The notes below the pieces were generated by a model. The model saw only the letters and a list, made by a program, of their open reading frames with translations. It did no database searches and was not told the origin of the DNA. A stretch of DNA of 64,000 bases from Paulownia fortunei (lineage: Eukaryota > Streptophyta > Magnoliopsida > Lamiales > Paulowniaceae), in the NCBI GenBank assembly GCA_019321725.1, contig CM033113.1, forward strand, positions 7,936,001 through 8,000,000, written 5' to 3'. The position numbers and the translations under genes are program-made. Shown here piece after piece: positions 24,271 through 37,362 of this stretch (positions are counted from its first letter, which is position 1; each line of letters opens with the position of its first letter).

Positions 24271-27200
24271 ATGGAGAGGATATGGGAAGTTGCTCGGAAC
24301 CTGGGAGAGACCCACGAGCAGGTGGTTCCCATAACGGTGTTTGTGGCGGTTCTCTGCTTCTGTTTAGTGATTGGGCACTTGCTCGAAGAAAACCGATGGG
24401 TCAACGAATCGATTACCGCTCTTTTAATCGTAATATATATACATTTTTCCTTCTTCTTTCACCTCCCATCGACGTTTCTTTTATACATGCATATGCTTCT
24501 TTGTGTTTTTTTTTTTTTTGCTTTCCATTTGTCTAAAGAAACCTCAATCTAAACAAGCATACAGCAGGGGGACAGGAGAATGACTTAGATGGTTGACATA
24601 TGGTACATGTTTGGTAGTCATTTGTTTGATGATTAATTGATGGTTAAAGGTTTCGTGGTGATGTGCTGGGTGATAGAAGTAGGAGAGTGTTTTTTGGGAG
24701 GGCATTAGTTAGATAAAATGCTGCATGCATGCATGCATGGCTGCTTCCTGTGCAAGGAATCTTGTTTGTTCTTCAATAAATACTGGAAATTTGATTCATA
24801 ATGGTAATACATTTTTATTCATGCTAAGGGAAATTTTTGTGCTCAACATTTGTCTTTCTCTGTCTTTCGTTTTATTTCTTTTTTAAGTTCTTGTCATTCG
24901 GACCTTCAGGTGTAGATCAATTGCTTAGCTGGGACTTGCAAGTAAACTGTGTACAAGCGTGCCAGCTAGTTTCAAATCTCATGTGCAATTATTTTCAAAC
25001 TGTACTCGGTTTCTTTTTGGTGGGGGTGGTTTTTTTTGGGTTGGGGGTGGGGGTGGGGGTGGGGGTGGGGGGGGGGGTTGTTATTTGGATTACTGCACGT
25101 TGTTTAAAAAAAAATCTTTCTTTAATTTGTCCTCGACCTAAAACCTTGGTTTTGTCTGTACAATATGCCATTATTTTTTTGTGTACAAGTTGAGCTAGGC
25201 CATTAATTATTTTGTGGTGGATGAAAGAGTTAAGTATTCTTGTTCTTTCATATTTGGATTTTGGATACAATATTATTTCGTCCTCTGGATGTTGTGATGC
25301 CCGATCCTGTCACACTTGGTGCTTGATAATCTTATTTAGTCGAATCACATGATTAACTCATGTTCTTGTAAACAAGGGATGTGTGACCGGGACAATAATT
25401 CTGTTCATAAGCAAGGGAAAGAGTTCACACATATTGAGATTTGATGAAGAGCTCTTCTTCTTTTATCTCCTGCCACCTATCATTTTTAATGCAGGGTGAG
25501 ATTTTTTTAGCTGCTTAGGAGTATCTTAATGTTTGTTACTACTTCAGCAGTTAATTCTTGTCATAACGTCACTGGAAATTTTCTGTCAGATTCCAAGTCA
25601 AGAAGAAACAGTTCTTCCATAACTTCTTTACGATAATGCTGTTTGGAGTGATTGGAGTTTTTATATCTTCATCCATCATTACAACTGGTAATTTATCATG
25701 CATGTCCATTTATACCTTGGTTTGAATCATGCACAGTGATTTTTCTTTGGGGACATTCACTTGTGCTTTCGAGAGTTTGACAAGCTTTTTTTATATTGTT
25801 GTTGCTATAGGCAGCTGGTTGCTGTTTCGCAAGTTGGGTTTTGTTGGTCTGACTCCTCGTGATTATCTTGGTTCGTTCATGAATACCATGACTGACTTGA
25901 TTTTCTGGTTGTCATGGTGTACCACTCAACTAACCTTATGTCCTACTGGTTTATTCAAGGTATTGGAGCAATTTTTTCATCAACAGATACTGTATGCACG
26001 CTGCAGGTTGGGCAATGCTGGTACCTTTATGCATGATTTCCTTGAATAAGTAACCGAAGTTCTATGAGCTCAAGAAATAACATATGGAATCTTCTCGTAG
26101 GTGCTGCATCAAGAAGAAACTCCCTTGCTATACAGCCTAGTTTTTGGGGAAGGGGTAGTAAATGATGCCACATCAGTTGTTCTATTCAATGCGGTTCAAA
26201 AGCTTGATGTCAACAGAGTAGATGGCTGGACAGCAGTCCATGTTCTTGTGGATTTCCTGTACTTGTTCTCCACAAGCACTGCTTTAGGAGTTGCCGTGAG
26301 TTCGAATTTTTAGTACAGGAACTTGATTTGATAATGGGTTTGCTTGGTTTTAAGATTCCTCTTTACTTTCTTCTTCCAAATTCACGTCATCCTTGATCTG
26401 AAGCTCATTTTTTAGCTCGAATATGTGGTATAATGTTGTGTTTGGGTTTGATTCGGAGATGAGGATTTCCAATGATTTCAATATTCCAAAAAAATAAAAT
26501 ACACAAAATATTTGTGAAATAATGAATGGTAAAGGATTCGGAATCCGTATTAACTTGGAATATCCATACCTGTGCAATGGATTGTCATTATAGTTTCGAA
26601 ATTTTGAAATCTTTAGCTCCAAAGTCATCCAATCCAAATTCAAGTAGTAGAACATTTTGTAATTTCTTCAAAAGTTTGAAAGCTATTAATTCAAACTTCT
26701 TGTGCCTGTTAAATATTTACTCGCTGATTATAGTTGTCCTTGGAAAACGTCCAGGAGGTATGAAAAAAAATCTTTGATGATCTTCTTGTTGGAAATTTGA
26801 GTAATTTGTAGTTTCTTGCATATTGTGATGCTGATATATACCACTGGACTGTGATCTAATTAACATAGTAATTATTACCGCACTTGGATGTTTATTCTTG
26901 ACGTACAAAATAAGAGCTCGGTTTTCTCTTTATCCGTTCAGGCTGGGCTTTTGACTGCATATGTTCTCAAGGGCTTGTACTTTGGCAGGTAAAGTTGTTT
27001 TTATCTTTACCTTTTTAAATAGCAGACTGAGATATTGACTCTGGTAATTATTTGTGTCAGCAGACATTCAAGCGTTCGTGAAATTGCTCTTATGGTTCTT
27101 ATGGCATACCTTTCCTACATGTTGGCTGAGGTAATGAAAATAATAGAACCAATACAGCTTAGCTACCTTACTCCTTCCATTATATGGTTTATATGTTATT

Positions 27201-30015
27201 CATCTATTTACATAGACGGTGAACAAAATAATTGAGTGGGAGTTTGCATTAGATGCCTAATTTCTGTAGCTGCTTTATGTCTCAATTCAGATGTAGAGCT
27301 TTGGTATCGTTTTACTCACCATTTCTGCCTTGCATGTTTACCATGATGGAGAGATACATGACATGTAGTGTCAAGTTTCTCTACTTTCTGCAGTTTTTTC
27401 AGTTCAGCATTTTTCATTCAAAAAATTTATAATTCTTCCGCAGTTCAGTAGTTTGGCTGTTCTCTTATCTTTTTCTTCTGTTAGAAATTTCCTTTATCTT
27501 CTCCATGTAAAGCGAAAGCGTGAAGGTGTTTTAAATGGTGCTATATTTCAAGTATACTTCTCTATTGGGACACATTCTCGGGCACCATGCCTTTTCAATT
27601 TATGTTCCTGTCAGAAAATTTTACTTTGCTATTAGTAGTATAGAAGAGACATGAAGCTTGGAAACCTGTTTCATATTTTCACAGCTGTTCGAACTAAGTG
27701 GGATCCTGACGGTCTTCTTTTCTGGGATTTTCATGTCGCATTATGCTTGGCATAACGTGACTGACAGTTCAAGAATCACCACCCGGTATGTATATTTGTG
27801 TTGGCCAAAAGTCTTGCAATAGCTTGGTAAGGGAGTTTTCTGCCCCATTCTTTAGGTTACAAAAAAACATACTCCCATAGCACTTCTTAGATGTTGTTCA
27901 GCGATATCAAATATTTATCTAAATTCAAAGTAGCATATCATATGCTGCATGAAGCAGCTGGAAAGTGACATAAAATCTTCATTAGCAATCAGTATCATGG
28001 ACTTCACTTCTGCTTTTTCATTTGCAGGCATGTATTTGCAATGATGTCCTTTATTGCAGAAACATTTATATTTTTATACGTGGGAATGGATGCCCTGGAC
28101 ATTGAGAAATGGAAAATGAGCAAGTTGAGGTCAGAATTATTCTTGCAAGAGGAATATTATTTTTCAAAGTCGATAAAATGGTTAAAAGCATGGTTCAATT
28201 TAATATTCCTTGTGCCTTACTGCCCTCTGCTCGGCTGGGTGAAGAGTAGTAGTATTTGCCTAGCACATTTTGATTTTCATTCCAAAGGCATGAATGTGCT
28301 AATTGTGTGATGTTGAGCATGAGAGTGCTTAAAATGCTGTATTGTGATTCCTCTCGAGAAACCATTTGAATCATGTAAAATGCAGCATTCCTATCATTTA
28401 TGGTCAAAATTTCATTTAGAAGATAGAATTCATTTCTCTAGTGCATTTTGTGTAAGTGTACACTCATCCTTTTTTCATGTTCCTGGCCCTTGTCCACATG
28501 TGCCATGTCACATTCTCCTTGTCAAAGGTAAGCCTGCCAACTTTTCATACCCATTCTCAAAAGCATTTTAAACATGACACGAGTTTTCTGATCAAGGAAT
28601 TTCATCTCATAACTTGTGCGACTAGTGACTTGGTGACGCTTTTCTAGAAACTGTAATCATCTTCATCCTCTATGTTCCTGGCAAATCGTTTCTTCCTATT
28701 TGAACTGATAATATCTTTTCTCTTAATATTCCTTACAGTGCTTGGGACTCAATTGGTGTGTACAGTATTGTCATGTTGCTGATAATGCTTGGACGTGCTG
28801 CTTTTGTGTTTCCTCTCTCGGCTTTATCAAATTGTATGAACCGAACTTCAACAAGATCATCGTCAGTAACATTTAAGCACCAGGTTAGCACATCCAATGC
28901 CTTCATATAGTTAGTTTATTCCAAGGGGAAAATGGATTTTATCTTACTTGGATTTACTTGAATTGCTCTTACCACCCTATGCTGAAACAGGTGAGGCCCC
29001 TCGTGGTTTTGGGATTTCAGAAGTCTTGTTGACTGCCCTGGTCAAGTCCATTCATTGATGTTGGCAAGACAAAGTTAATCTAACAAATAAACCACCAGGA
29101 CTTCATTAGCTTATTGGACCAAATTAAATGATACCAATCTAAATGTTTGGAGAAGCAACTACATGAATAGCACAATAAGTGAAGAAGCAATTATTAATCA
29201 CCACAGGTGGCAACTTTAGAATCTCCCACATATATCTGTTTCTTGAACAACTTTCTTGCCTAAACTCCTATGGACAGAATGTGATTCTTCTCTACTCCTT
29301 TTGGTATTATATTTGTTAAATTTTCCTGTGTTCAACTAGGTTGTAATTTGGTGGGCCGGGCTGATGAGAGGAGCAGTCTCCATTGCTTTGGCATTCAAAC
29401 AGGTAAGTGTGCTTCGGTGTGGCTGGTGGTCTTCAACGTGCTCTATTGTTGTTTTTGACTCAAAAAACTTGCATACACCTTCTCCCCATGCTAATTTTTG
29501 TTGTCCATTGCAGTTTACTCATTATGGCGTGCCATTGGATCCGGTCAATGCCACAATGGTTACGACAACAGTTATCATTGTGATCTTCAGCACATTAGTG
29601 AGTCGAAGTTCCTAAATTAGATATGTAGAATCTTAATCTTACCGTAGATCTTGTGCGCTCCTTTGCGATATAAAGCTGTTCTTGTTTTTCCAATGAACCT
29701 TTTCGTACATCTGAGAATACGGCCACCTAATTGCAGGTCTTTGGCTTCTTAACAAAGCCGCTGATAAGCTATCTGCTTCCTCATAGTAATACTAGCAAGT
29801 TGGACCGTGAACCGACTATTTCCAAGGAGGATATGATGCTTCCTCTGCTTTCCTTCGAGGAATCAGCAGCAACGAACCTTCTCCGAGCAAAAGATGGTTT
29901 GTCCAGGTTAATAGAAAGGCCTGTGTACACTATCCATTCCTTCTGGAGGAGATTTGATGATGCCTACATGAGACCAACATTTGGGGGGCCTCAAAGCAAT
30001 CAATCATCACAATAA
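24271..30015 (+). CDS. NHX: Class I NHX Na+(K+)/H+ antiporter, vacuolar type
   Basis: Fourteen exons: 24271-24429, 25377-25495, 25590-25687, 25811-25870, 25960-26006, 26101-26295, 26942-26988, 27064-27130, 27685-27785, 28028-28129, 28739-28883, 29340-29402, 29514-29597 and 29737-30015. Phases close to 521 aa, near the usual 500-545 aa. Diagnostic parts are GHLLEENRWVNESITALLI in the first membrane region, LFFFYLLPPI at residues 79-88 (the amiloride-binding motif of class I NHX), and FGEGVVNDATSVVLF with the transport Asn182-Asp183 pair. GRAAFVFPLS and WWAGLMRGAVSIALAF also fit the family. About 12 membrane segments are followed by a C-terminal cytosolic tail from KLDREPTISKEDMMLP. Family knowledge: tonoplast exchangers that load K+ or Na+ into the vacuole using the proton gradient. 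Whether it is closest to NHX1/2 or NHX3/4 cannot be decided by eye. Intron 1 (947 bp) holds a long G-rich tract. Confidence 0.95.
25043..25078 (+). repeat. G-quadruplex-type (GGGGGT)n tract in NHX intron 1
   Basis: Four or more GGGGGT units end in a G11 run, on the same strand as the NHX transcript. Runs of five G separated by a single T fit the simplest G-quadruplex pattern. The tract lies about 300 bp before the intron 1 acceptor. Confidence 0.85.
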
Positions 30016-31440
30016 GGAATGCAGCAAGTGTGGCAGCGTTTACCAGAAAGGAGTAACGGAAATCTGCCAGTGTTGTATGGAATGGTGAGACATTGAGAAG
30101 GGATCTAGTGTCCATTCGTGAGGAGCTCAGTGACATATGCAGTTTAAACTACTGACCTGAATGAACTAGTTTGAGAGTGGATTGTCTGCCAATATCTGGT
30201 TCAGGAATTTTACTGGTCGACATAAAATAGTGGATTTTGGTCTCGTCTTTGCTAACAATAGGCAATTCATGCCAAAATATTTGTACTCGACTGGTATAAG
30301 TAACTCTTTCTGAGAATCGAGTACGTAATAATACTTTGTGACAGCTATTCTGTGTGTATTTTCGTTAACTCCTACAATTTCCACTGTACTACTCCCAGTC
30401 TTGTACCAATCTGTAGCAGGGGAATTGAGGAAAGGATCACTTCCAAGCTTGCAGTTGTCTCTAGCAATCTTAGCATCCACAACATGTGGGCTGAATGGGA
30501 AGCAATAGATTCCTGTTTGGCAAATATAGATGGATTACGCCTTATAAATGCTTTCGGGCATTGGGTTATAGGACAAAAATGTGGCCCGAGTTTTCTTATG
30601 AAATGGAAGCTAATCGAAATGGAACTGACCGGCAAGATATATGACACTGGTTTGCAAGCTTTAGTGTCATAATATTAATATGGGTTGGTGGTGGATTTAT
30701 TTGGCAGAACCTTAATGCCGTTAAAATGGGGATGGTGAAGACATTTTTCATTATTCAGAACAGGGTGGCCTTCTGTTCTATGTTTAAAGGAAGTTAGTGC
30801 AGCTGCTTATTAATTGGAAGACACAAATTGACAATTAATAGTTTAATTGGCAATCGTAATTAACATATTGGCTGCACTAATTATGGGGATTGTGTCTCTC
30901 TTCAACCGAAGGGAAGTTTGAAGTAATCAATTCAAGAAGATTCATTTGTCTTTGAGATATTAAATTTTATTCTTTTTTTTTTTTTTTTGAACGAAATTAC
31001 AACAAACCCAGCTTTGCAATGGGGCATCGATCTTGGACTTTTTGGCCTGTATAAAAAGTACATTTGGTGGAGCATCCATTGTAAAAATAAAAATAGTTCA
31101 ATCTATTTATCTCTCTTTGAAATTTCATTTGAAATGGATGATGCGACATTTAAATCTATTTTTTGAACTTTTTTTAAGATGAACATGCCATTTACATTTT
31201 GCCCCTTTACTGTAATTCAGGGAAAACAATTTAAGTGTGATTTTATCTAAATTGTGGTAGTACGGTAAAATTTACTTGTTAGATGTTTTTTCAATTAAAA
31301 TATTTGATGGGAATTTATTTAATTAACTTGAAATATTACTAGAATCATAGTTCACTGAATCTTCATACACGGCAAATGAAACAAGTTGGAAGCAGTCTAA
31401 AATTAGACATCAGCATTTTGCGAATACACTGACCTAAGGT
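30016..31440. other. Convergent 3' regions of the NHX and SWIB genes
   Basis: After the NHX stop, the sequence to about 30.8 kb has near-genic base composition and is likely NHX 3' UTR. From about 31.0 kb it becomes AT-rich. The minus-strand SWIB transcript should end around 31.4-31.5 kb. No separate gene is recognisable. Confidence 0.5.
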
Positions 31441-31755
31441 TGATAGTCATTTTACACAACCAGCACGGTAGCATACAATCTTCTTTTACATCTATCTCCT
31501 ACTGTCAGCATATTTACAGCGTCGGAAAGTTCCAACAGAGAAATCTCTCAACATGAAAGAATGAAAACTCTGGAACTAGAATAAGATTGCAGTTTTGTCA
31601 AGAGGGCAGTCTATTCATAGTTTACCAACTCATCACATTCTAGCTACACAGTCATAAAGCTAAACAATGGAAAGGAGAAGCCAATTGAACCTTCTTTCCA
31701 GGAAGCATTTGAGATGATGTCAGAACACAAATAAGTTAGCATTGACATCATATAT

Positions 31756-32105
31756 CTGCAAAAGACAACAGTAGACCATCAGAGCTCGACCTTGGATGCA
31801 ACTGAATTTTATACAGACTAAATTTTGAAGTCATAATTCTTTCCCAATAAAGATTCACCAACAAAAAGAATCTATTCCTTTTTAAGATGAAATAACCAGG
31901 CAGAAAGAACAGAGAAAAAATAAGAAAAGGTACAAACGTGTGAAATTAAAGAGAGGAGAAAGAGAGAGTTGCCAGAGCAATTTCGAATAGATAGCAGAAT
32001 ATTCAGGCAGATGGTTTTCCAGTATCACAATCTTTGCAGTTATACAATTATCTCAAAGAAACCAACAATTACGGATGGCAAAGGCAATTAATACCTTTTA
32101 CTTAC
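31756..32105 (-). other. Probable intron in the 3' UTR of the SWIB gene
   Basis: On the minus strand a strong donor (CTG before GTAAGTAAAAGG) begins three bases after the TGA stop at 32109-32111. A strong acceptor (TTGTCTTTTGCAG) ends at 31756. The enclosed 350 bp is AT-rich with a pyrimidine tract before the acceptor. The stop lies under 10 bases from the junction, too close to trigger nonsense-mediated decay under the usual 50-nt rule. Confidence 0.6.
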
Positions 32106-32108
32106 CAG

Positions 32109-35100
32109 TCAGTGTGGTGGTGATGATTTCTTATATAAACAACGTCGTGCCAACATCTCAGGTATCCCCATTGCTGAAATGCTTTCACACCCAAGAAGCT
32201 CTTGTAATTTTGCATCACATATGATGGCTGTTGGATTTAAAGGATCCTAAGAGCAGCAGAACAAGGTAAAATATTTTGAAGCATAAAATTGAAAGTTACT
32301 TCTTTCTTAACCATAACAAAAAGGAACTAAGGTGGACATCTAAACAGATAGAGCAAAAATCAGAAGAGGTAAATGCCAAAAAATCAAGAGCAAAAGCTAA
32401 TAGGAAGACAGATATTTCAAGAAAATGAGAAGGGGTTACACAGTCATCTGTCGAAACTCACAGAAGAGACTACCATTATCCATTATCCAGTACCAGAAAG
32501 ATTACTTCCAACTGTTTTAGCCCACACACTATCCTTGCCAATATTTTCATATAGACTCATAGCTAATAAAATACAGGTTATAATTCGTCTCATACAATAC
32601 TTCACTCATAATTTTTCAAGTGCATGCGCACAAGCTGGATAGCTGTTGACGACGAATCAGTCAGAGACACACATACACTTAAAATAGACCACATGCAAAA
32701 ACTATTGAGGATACATTTAGCTCAAGCTTCTTAGCAATGCAGAGAATAAATCTTTCTGATGAAAGAGATAATACCTAGCATAATAGAACACTATAAGTTT
32801 GCGTTACAGAAAAGTATAAATTTCCTCAGCATACAGGGGATGCTGTCAAGAAAAAATGTATTTGATTTGAAAGAATGAACCATGAAACCGAGTGAATTTT
32901 AACAGCAAAGAACAAGCAACGAAAGAAAATATGAACTCGTTGATATTTTTTTTTTTTCTCTCGTGTTCTTTTTTCTAGGGGAAAAAAGAGGGGGCATGGG
33001 AGTGGTGACAACATTGATCACATATGGAGTGTCAATGCAAATAGAATGAATATACTATACATGTTAAACAATGTGCCTGCATCTTATTATCAGAATAGGA
33101 AACCTACACAAACAAATTGTAGATCAAGTTTTCACCAGTCACCAGTTGCACTGAATGAATTTTCTGGTACATGTCACAATGTATGATGTATCTAGTGTAT
33201 GCTCTCAAAATTTCATTTTGCAAGCTAAATGTCAAAAAAAAAAAAAAAAAAACATTAAATGCCAAATTAACTTTTAGAAGTAAGTTAAATGTACCAATGA
33301 CTGAAGCTGAGGGCTATCCTGAACTGCTGTTTGAATTAACCATTACCAGGCAAGTTAATTACTTGATAAAAGCAGAAAAATTAACAAAAAACCATTTATT
33401 CAGTTTGCATACCTCAAGTTGGTTAACCTTTATGTACTCCCACATCTGCCTTAATACTTCAGCTTGTGACATCTCCCTCTCATCAGTTCCAAAGAAACTG
33501 GCAAGTGCTTCAGATATTATCACAATTGGCACAGTATCATCACTTTTACTCCCAGATTCCACCACATCAACCTTTGGTTTCTTAGAATTTTGAGCTGTCT
33601 GTTCTGAAAAAGACAACAACACGACATTGCAAATTTATCATAAGCATCAAAGTCACCAGAAGGCAAACACAACCAATTTTGACACTCAGATCCATACTTG
33701 TAGGCTCAAGCGCGATTATATGTTTAGCGAGCAATTTATTCATCTTGAACATGTCTGTACAATCTGTCTCAAATACCAAACGAAGCTCATCATTGCAAAT
33801 TATCTTCCTTTTATTGTTTGGATCTTGAAGGTTGTTTTTCCTTATATAAGCCCACAACTGCTTCACAATCTGCAAACCGCACTTGTTTTAGGAAGAATGT
33901 ATAATTATATTGTTCTAGAAGAATGGGAAAAGAGAAAGAGGTCCCCAAACCTCTGTCCTTGGCAAGGTCGGCTGGCCCACAATAGTTTGAAGCTCAGGAG
34001 AGACACCACACAGTTTGTTTAGGCCTCCGGGGCCACCTCTTCGTTTTTTTGCAGTTGGAGCACTGCAAAAGTGTTGCATACAGAGCACATTACGCCAAAG
34101 AGATATAGTAATTATACTTAACAGAATATCAGTGTTTTCAAAGCAATGTTAAAAAGCAAGGCTTAGGGGTATGATTGAACAAATTCCTTTCACAATAGTT
34201 CATCCTCCCCACTCCAAAAACAAAGAGATAATGTCATGCCAGTCCCTTCCTCTGCAGTTCAATTCGGGTAACATACTGAAGAACCCATCTCTTTTCATGT
34301 GCGCTTCAGTATGAAAAGGCCAACTACTTGGTACACGACATTCTTATGTTGTTTTATATATAGCATTATTTTTTTAATTATATATATATATATAGCATTA
34401 TAAACACATAAAAAACAAACGCTAAATTCGTGAATTTTGTGCATTCATCATGAAGGAATCACCTACATAGTAACTAAACCCATAAACAAAGAAAGGTAAC
34501 TAGGAAGCAATCTAAAAAACAAAAAAAGAAAAAAGAAAAATGGAACACGTTTTGGTGGTGAGAAGTTAAAGGGACAGTATCCAAGAGGCAAAGTTTCCTC
34601 ACCAACCAAACAACCCCTTCACAAAAGCTTTCTTTCTTTCTCAAAAGAAGGGGGCAAAAACAAGAATTTTAAGAAAATAGAAACCCACCTCTCTTTGGCA
34701 GAAACGCTGGCAGTGGTGGCACTAGGGTTTTTCACCACCAGCGGCGGCGGAGGCGGAGGCTGCGACAATTGTGGCTGAGGTGGCGGCGGGCGGAAATTAT
34801 AACCCTCTGCGGTATGATGTGCAGTGAAATTCGGGGGTGGATGAGGCGAGGGAGCGGGGTGAAAATTGGGGGTTTGGTGGAGGGAAAAATGGTCCTGCTG
34901 GTGGTGGAAGGGCATGAAATTCTGGGGCTGGGCCTGGAGGCGTAGGAAATGTTGGATCTGGCTACGAATGAAGTCGATTTTGTGGCTTAAATTGACGCCT
35001 AATTTGGATTCGAGCTGCTGAACGACGCCGTTTAAGGAGGTGAAGGCGTTGGTGTCCCGGAGGATAGACTCCAGCGCCTCCGCTATTTGCTGCTCCGTCA

Positions 35101-35143
35101 CCACCATTCCTGCTGGCGGTGCTGCTGCCCCTCTCTCACTCAT
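32109..35143 (-). CDS. DEK_C and double-SWIB domain protein (UAF30/BAF60-like)
   Basis: Five coding exons on the minus strand: 35143-34689, 34062-33951, 33869-33698, 33603-33413 and 32246-32109, closing to 355 aa. Residues about 15-65 form a DEK_C-like domain (EALESILRDTNAF to IQHFLRLQ). A long Pro/His-rich linker includes runs of six to seven Pro. A basic KKRRGGPGG motif precedes the first SWIB domain (LCGVSPELQ, VKQLWAYIRKNNLQDPNNKR). The second SWIB domain reads VLRQMWEYIKVNQLEDPLNPT and ends at MLARRCLYKKSSPPH. Family knowledge: SWIB domains occur in SWI/SNF BAF60 subunits and in the yeast rDNA transcription factor subunit Uaf30; plant proteins of this layout are thought to act in chromatin or rDNA transcription. 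The start at 35143 is the first ATG of the frame after a GA-rich leader. Confidence 0.93.
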
Positions 35144-35210
35144 GAATTTACCAATTTGCCACTCCCCTACTGCTACTCTTTTACTACTAGTAACGGAAAT
35201 TCACACTTTT

Positions 35211-35328
35211 CTTTTTCTCTCTCTCTCCCCTTTCTCTCTCCGTCGCTCTCTCTTTCTCTCTCTACGCTCGGGATGCTGTTTCTGTCTCTCTATAATCCAT
35301 TCGTATCTTTCTCTCTCTTATATATAAG
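35211..35328 (-). promoter_or_regulatory. TATA box and GA-rich leader of the SWIB gene
   Basis: On the minus strand CTTATATATAA lies at 35318-35328, about 180 bp upstream of the ATG. The stretch between them (about 35211-35317) is a CT repeat on the plus strand, so a GA-rich leader on the transcript. GA-rich leaders of this kind are common in plants. Confidence 0.6.
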
Positions 35329-35339
35329 GCAAAATGACT

Positions 35340-36601
35340 AAATTGCCCTTCACCTAGGGGTTTGGGTTTGAGTTTGCCGTGGCTTGCCAATCAGGAGTTG
35401 ACACGTTTGTGATGAGACCGGACAAAGAGTGTTAATTTCTGCATTTTAAAAAAAAATTAAGTGAATTTCATTGTATAAATCATTCAAAAAAAAAATAAAA
35501 AAAAAAATGCAGGGACATCATGGAAAATAAATAAAGTTTGAGAAAATTAAGTTGAAAAATAAATTAAATTATTTAATATTTAATTTTATAATTTTAAAAA
35601 TTTATTTGAATTTGATTATTAATTTAATAAATTAAATTATTTTTTTATTTAATAAAATTTAAAATTCAAATCAAACTCAATTTGATTAATAATTAAATTA
35701 AATTTAAATAATTTAATAATAATTAAAATAAATTAAAATAATAATATATTTGATTCAAAGAGATCCATTTACACATCATAATATAAACTTTTATTTGAAT
35801 TTGAATAGAATTTTTCCTTTCAATGTTTAAATTCTTTAACACCCATTACAACGCTAAGGTTTATAGCTTTGGGTAGGAAATAAATCAAGATATCAAATTT
35901 GACAGGTCCACGCTTGTCTTACACGTCATGTTGACTTTTCTCTTTTTCTTTTTTTTTTTTTTAACATCTTAAAACATTCACACTTTTTTTAGTTATATTA
36001 TAAAAATAGAAATAGAAGTGTGGATTAATAGTTCACATTATATCATAAAAAAAATTTAAAAAAATATTTTATGGTATTTAATAATTTTTCTTTTTATATT
36101 AAATTATTTAAAAAACCAACAACAAGAGACAAATCCAGTTTTAATTTTGTTTGTTCTCGAGATTTTTTGTAAGTAGAACTAATCAGAACATGATGACAGT
36201 ACAAGAACGTCAGCCACAGGGTGAAACTTTTCATTAGTGTCAATTTTATTCCTCAGATAGTGTTGAGGAAAGATTTGATGAAACTGTCAATATTAAATGC
36301 TAACTTTATTATTTCGAAAATTTATCATTTTATAAATTAATATTGAATTCGCAGTATTATAATCCTTCCTAAGTATTCACTATTCCTGTGTGGAAAAAGT
36401 TAAATTAACAAACTAAATGAAGTCTAATTCTTAGTTGATTAAAGGTAAGAGATGTGACATTTTTTATTAAAGATGTACCTTTTTTTAATATCAAATATTA
36501 ATCCATTCTTTTTTTAACTTTTCTTTTATTATAAAAGATATTGGTTCCTTAATTTTCATTTAGGTAGCTTGAACACATGATTAATAAGATCATATATATA
36601 C

Positions 36602-36633
<32 letters not shown>

Positions 36634-37290
36634 AAGTTATCATAGAAAAGGGCAGTAAAACTAGAGGACAAGCTCTACTTTTTTCATTGGCAAAACTAAA
36701 AATTCTCAAGAAAGAGTAAAAGGCCGCATTTCTAGGCCAACATTTCGGTCTGATATATAACCTTAATATCAAGAAATCATTGCATGCACACCATACTTAA
36801 TTACCTCTTACACCTTTATTCTCAATTTTTGCTCTATTTTTTTCCCCTTTTTAACATATCTCGGATCACCACAAATGGTTAAGACATATTCCCCCTTTAG
36901 CCTGTGAATGATCATCTTCCCTTTATCCTAAACTTATCATTCAGGGCCATCATCATTTTTCACCACCTAAACAAGTTTTCTTTCATTGCACCTTCTATTA
37001 GGTGCACTGTTTTTTTCCAGAAGACATTCATGATTAAAAATTTCCAGTCTGTTAGTTAAGACAGTCTGATCAATTTTCCTCTTTTCTGGTATGGCTAATC
37101 ATTCCCCCTCCACCTCAAAATTCTTTTGACATTCAAGGCATCTATTTTTTTCCCCGTCTTGTGTCCAATTATTCTGTTTTTTTTTTCCCTCATAATGAAT
37201 CTTTTTGACAGTTTTGTTCCAAGGGACGCGTGTGTCGTTTCTTTCTTTCTTTTTTTCTTTCTTTTTTTCTTTTTCTAAGTTTGTTGCTTG
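35340..37290. other. AT-rich divergent spacer between SWIB and RhoGDI
   Basis: No gene is recognisable. It contains poly-A/T runs and a TA/CA microsatellite at about 36593-36632. A long T/C-rich stretch (about 37170-37280) leads into the RhoGDI promoter. Confidence 0.6.
36593..36632. repeat. TA/CA microsatellite
   Basis: Alternating TA blocks are followed by about eight CA units. It is a simple repeat in the SWIB-RhoGDI spacer. Confidence 0.85.
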
Positions 37291-37299
37291 CTTTGCATG

Positions 37300-37312
37300 T
37301 ATAATATATAAG
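37300..37312 (+). promoter_or_regulatory. TATA box of the RhoGDI gene
   Basis: TATAATATATAAG lies 51-63 bp upstream of the chosen ATG at 37363. With a normal 30-bp spacing, transcription would start near 37335, which puts the upstream in-frame ATG at 37336 at or before the transcript end and favours 37363. Confidence 0.55.
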
Positions 37313-37362
37313 CTTCTGAGGGATATATATTTAAGGTGTGTTTTGTTTTGGGTATAGACAAA

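Noticed and set aside
26396..26665. Possible foldback transposon and a 101-codon minus-strand frame in NHX intron 6
   Set aside because: TGTTTGG-like termini are suggestive, but the arms pair poorly and no target duplication is visible. The frame has no recognisable motif.
30352..30672. 106-codon open frame downstream of NHX
   Set aside because: No family resemblance, overlapped by an equally long antisense frame, and lies in the probable NHX 3' UTR.
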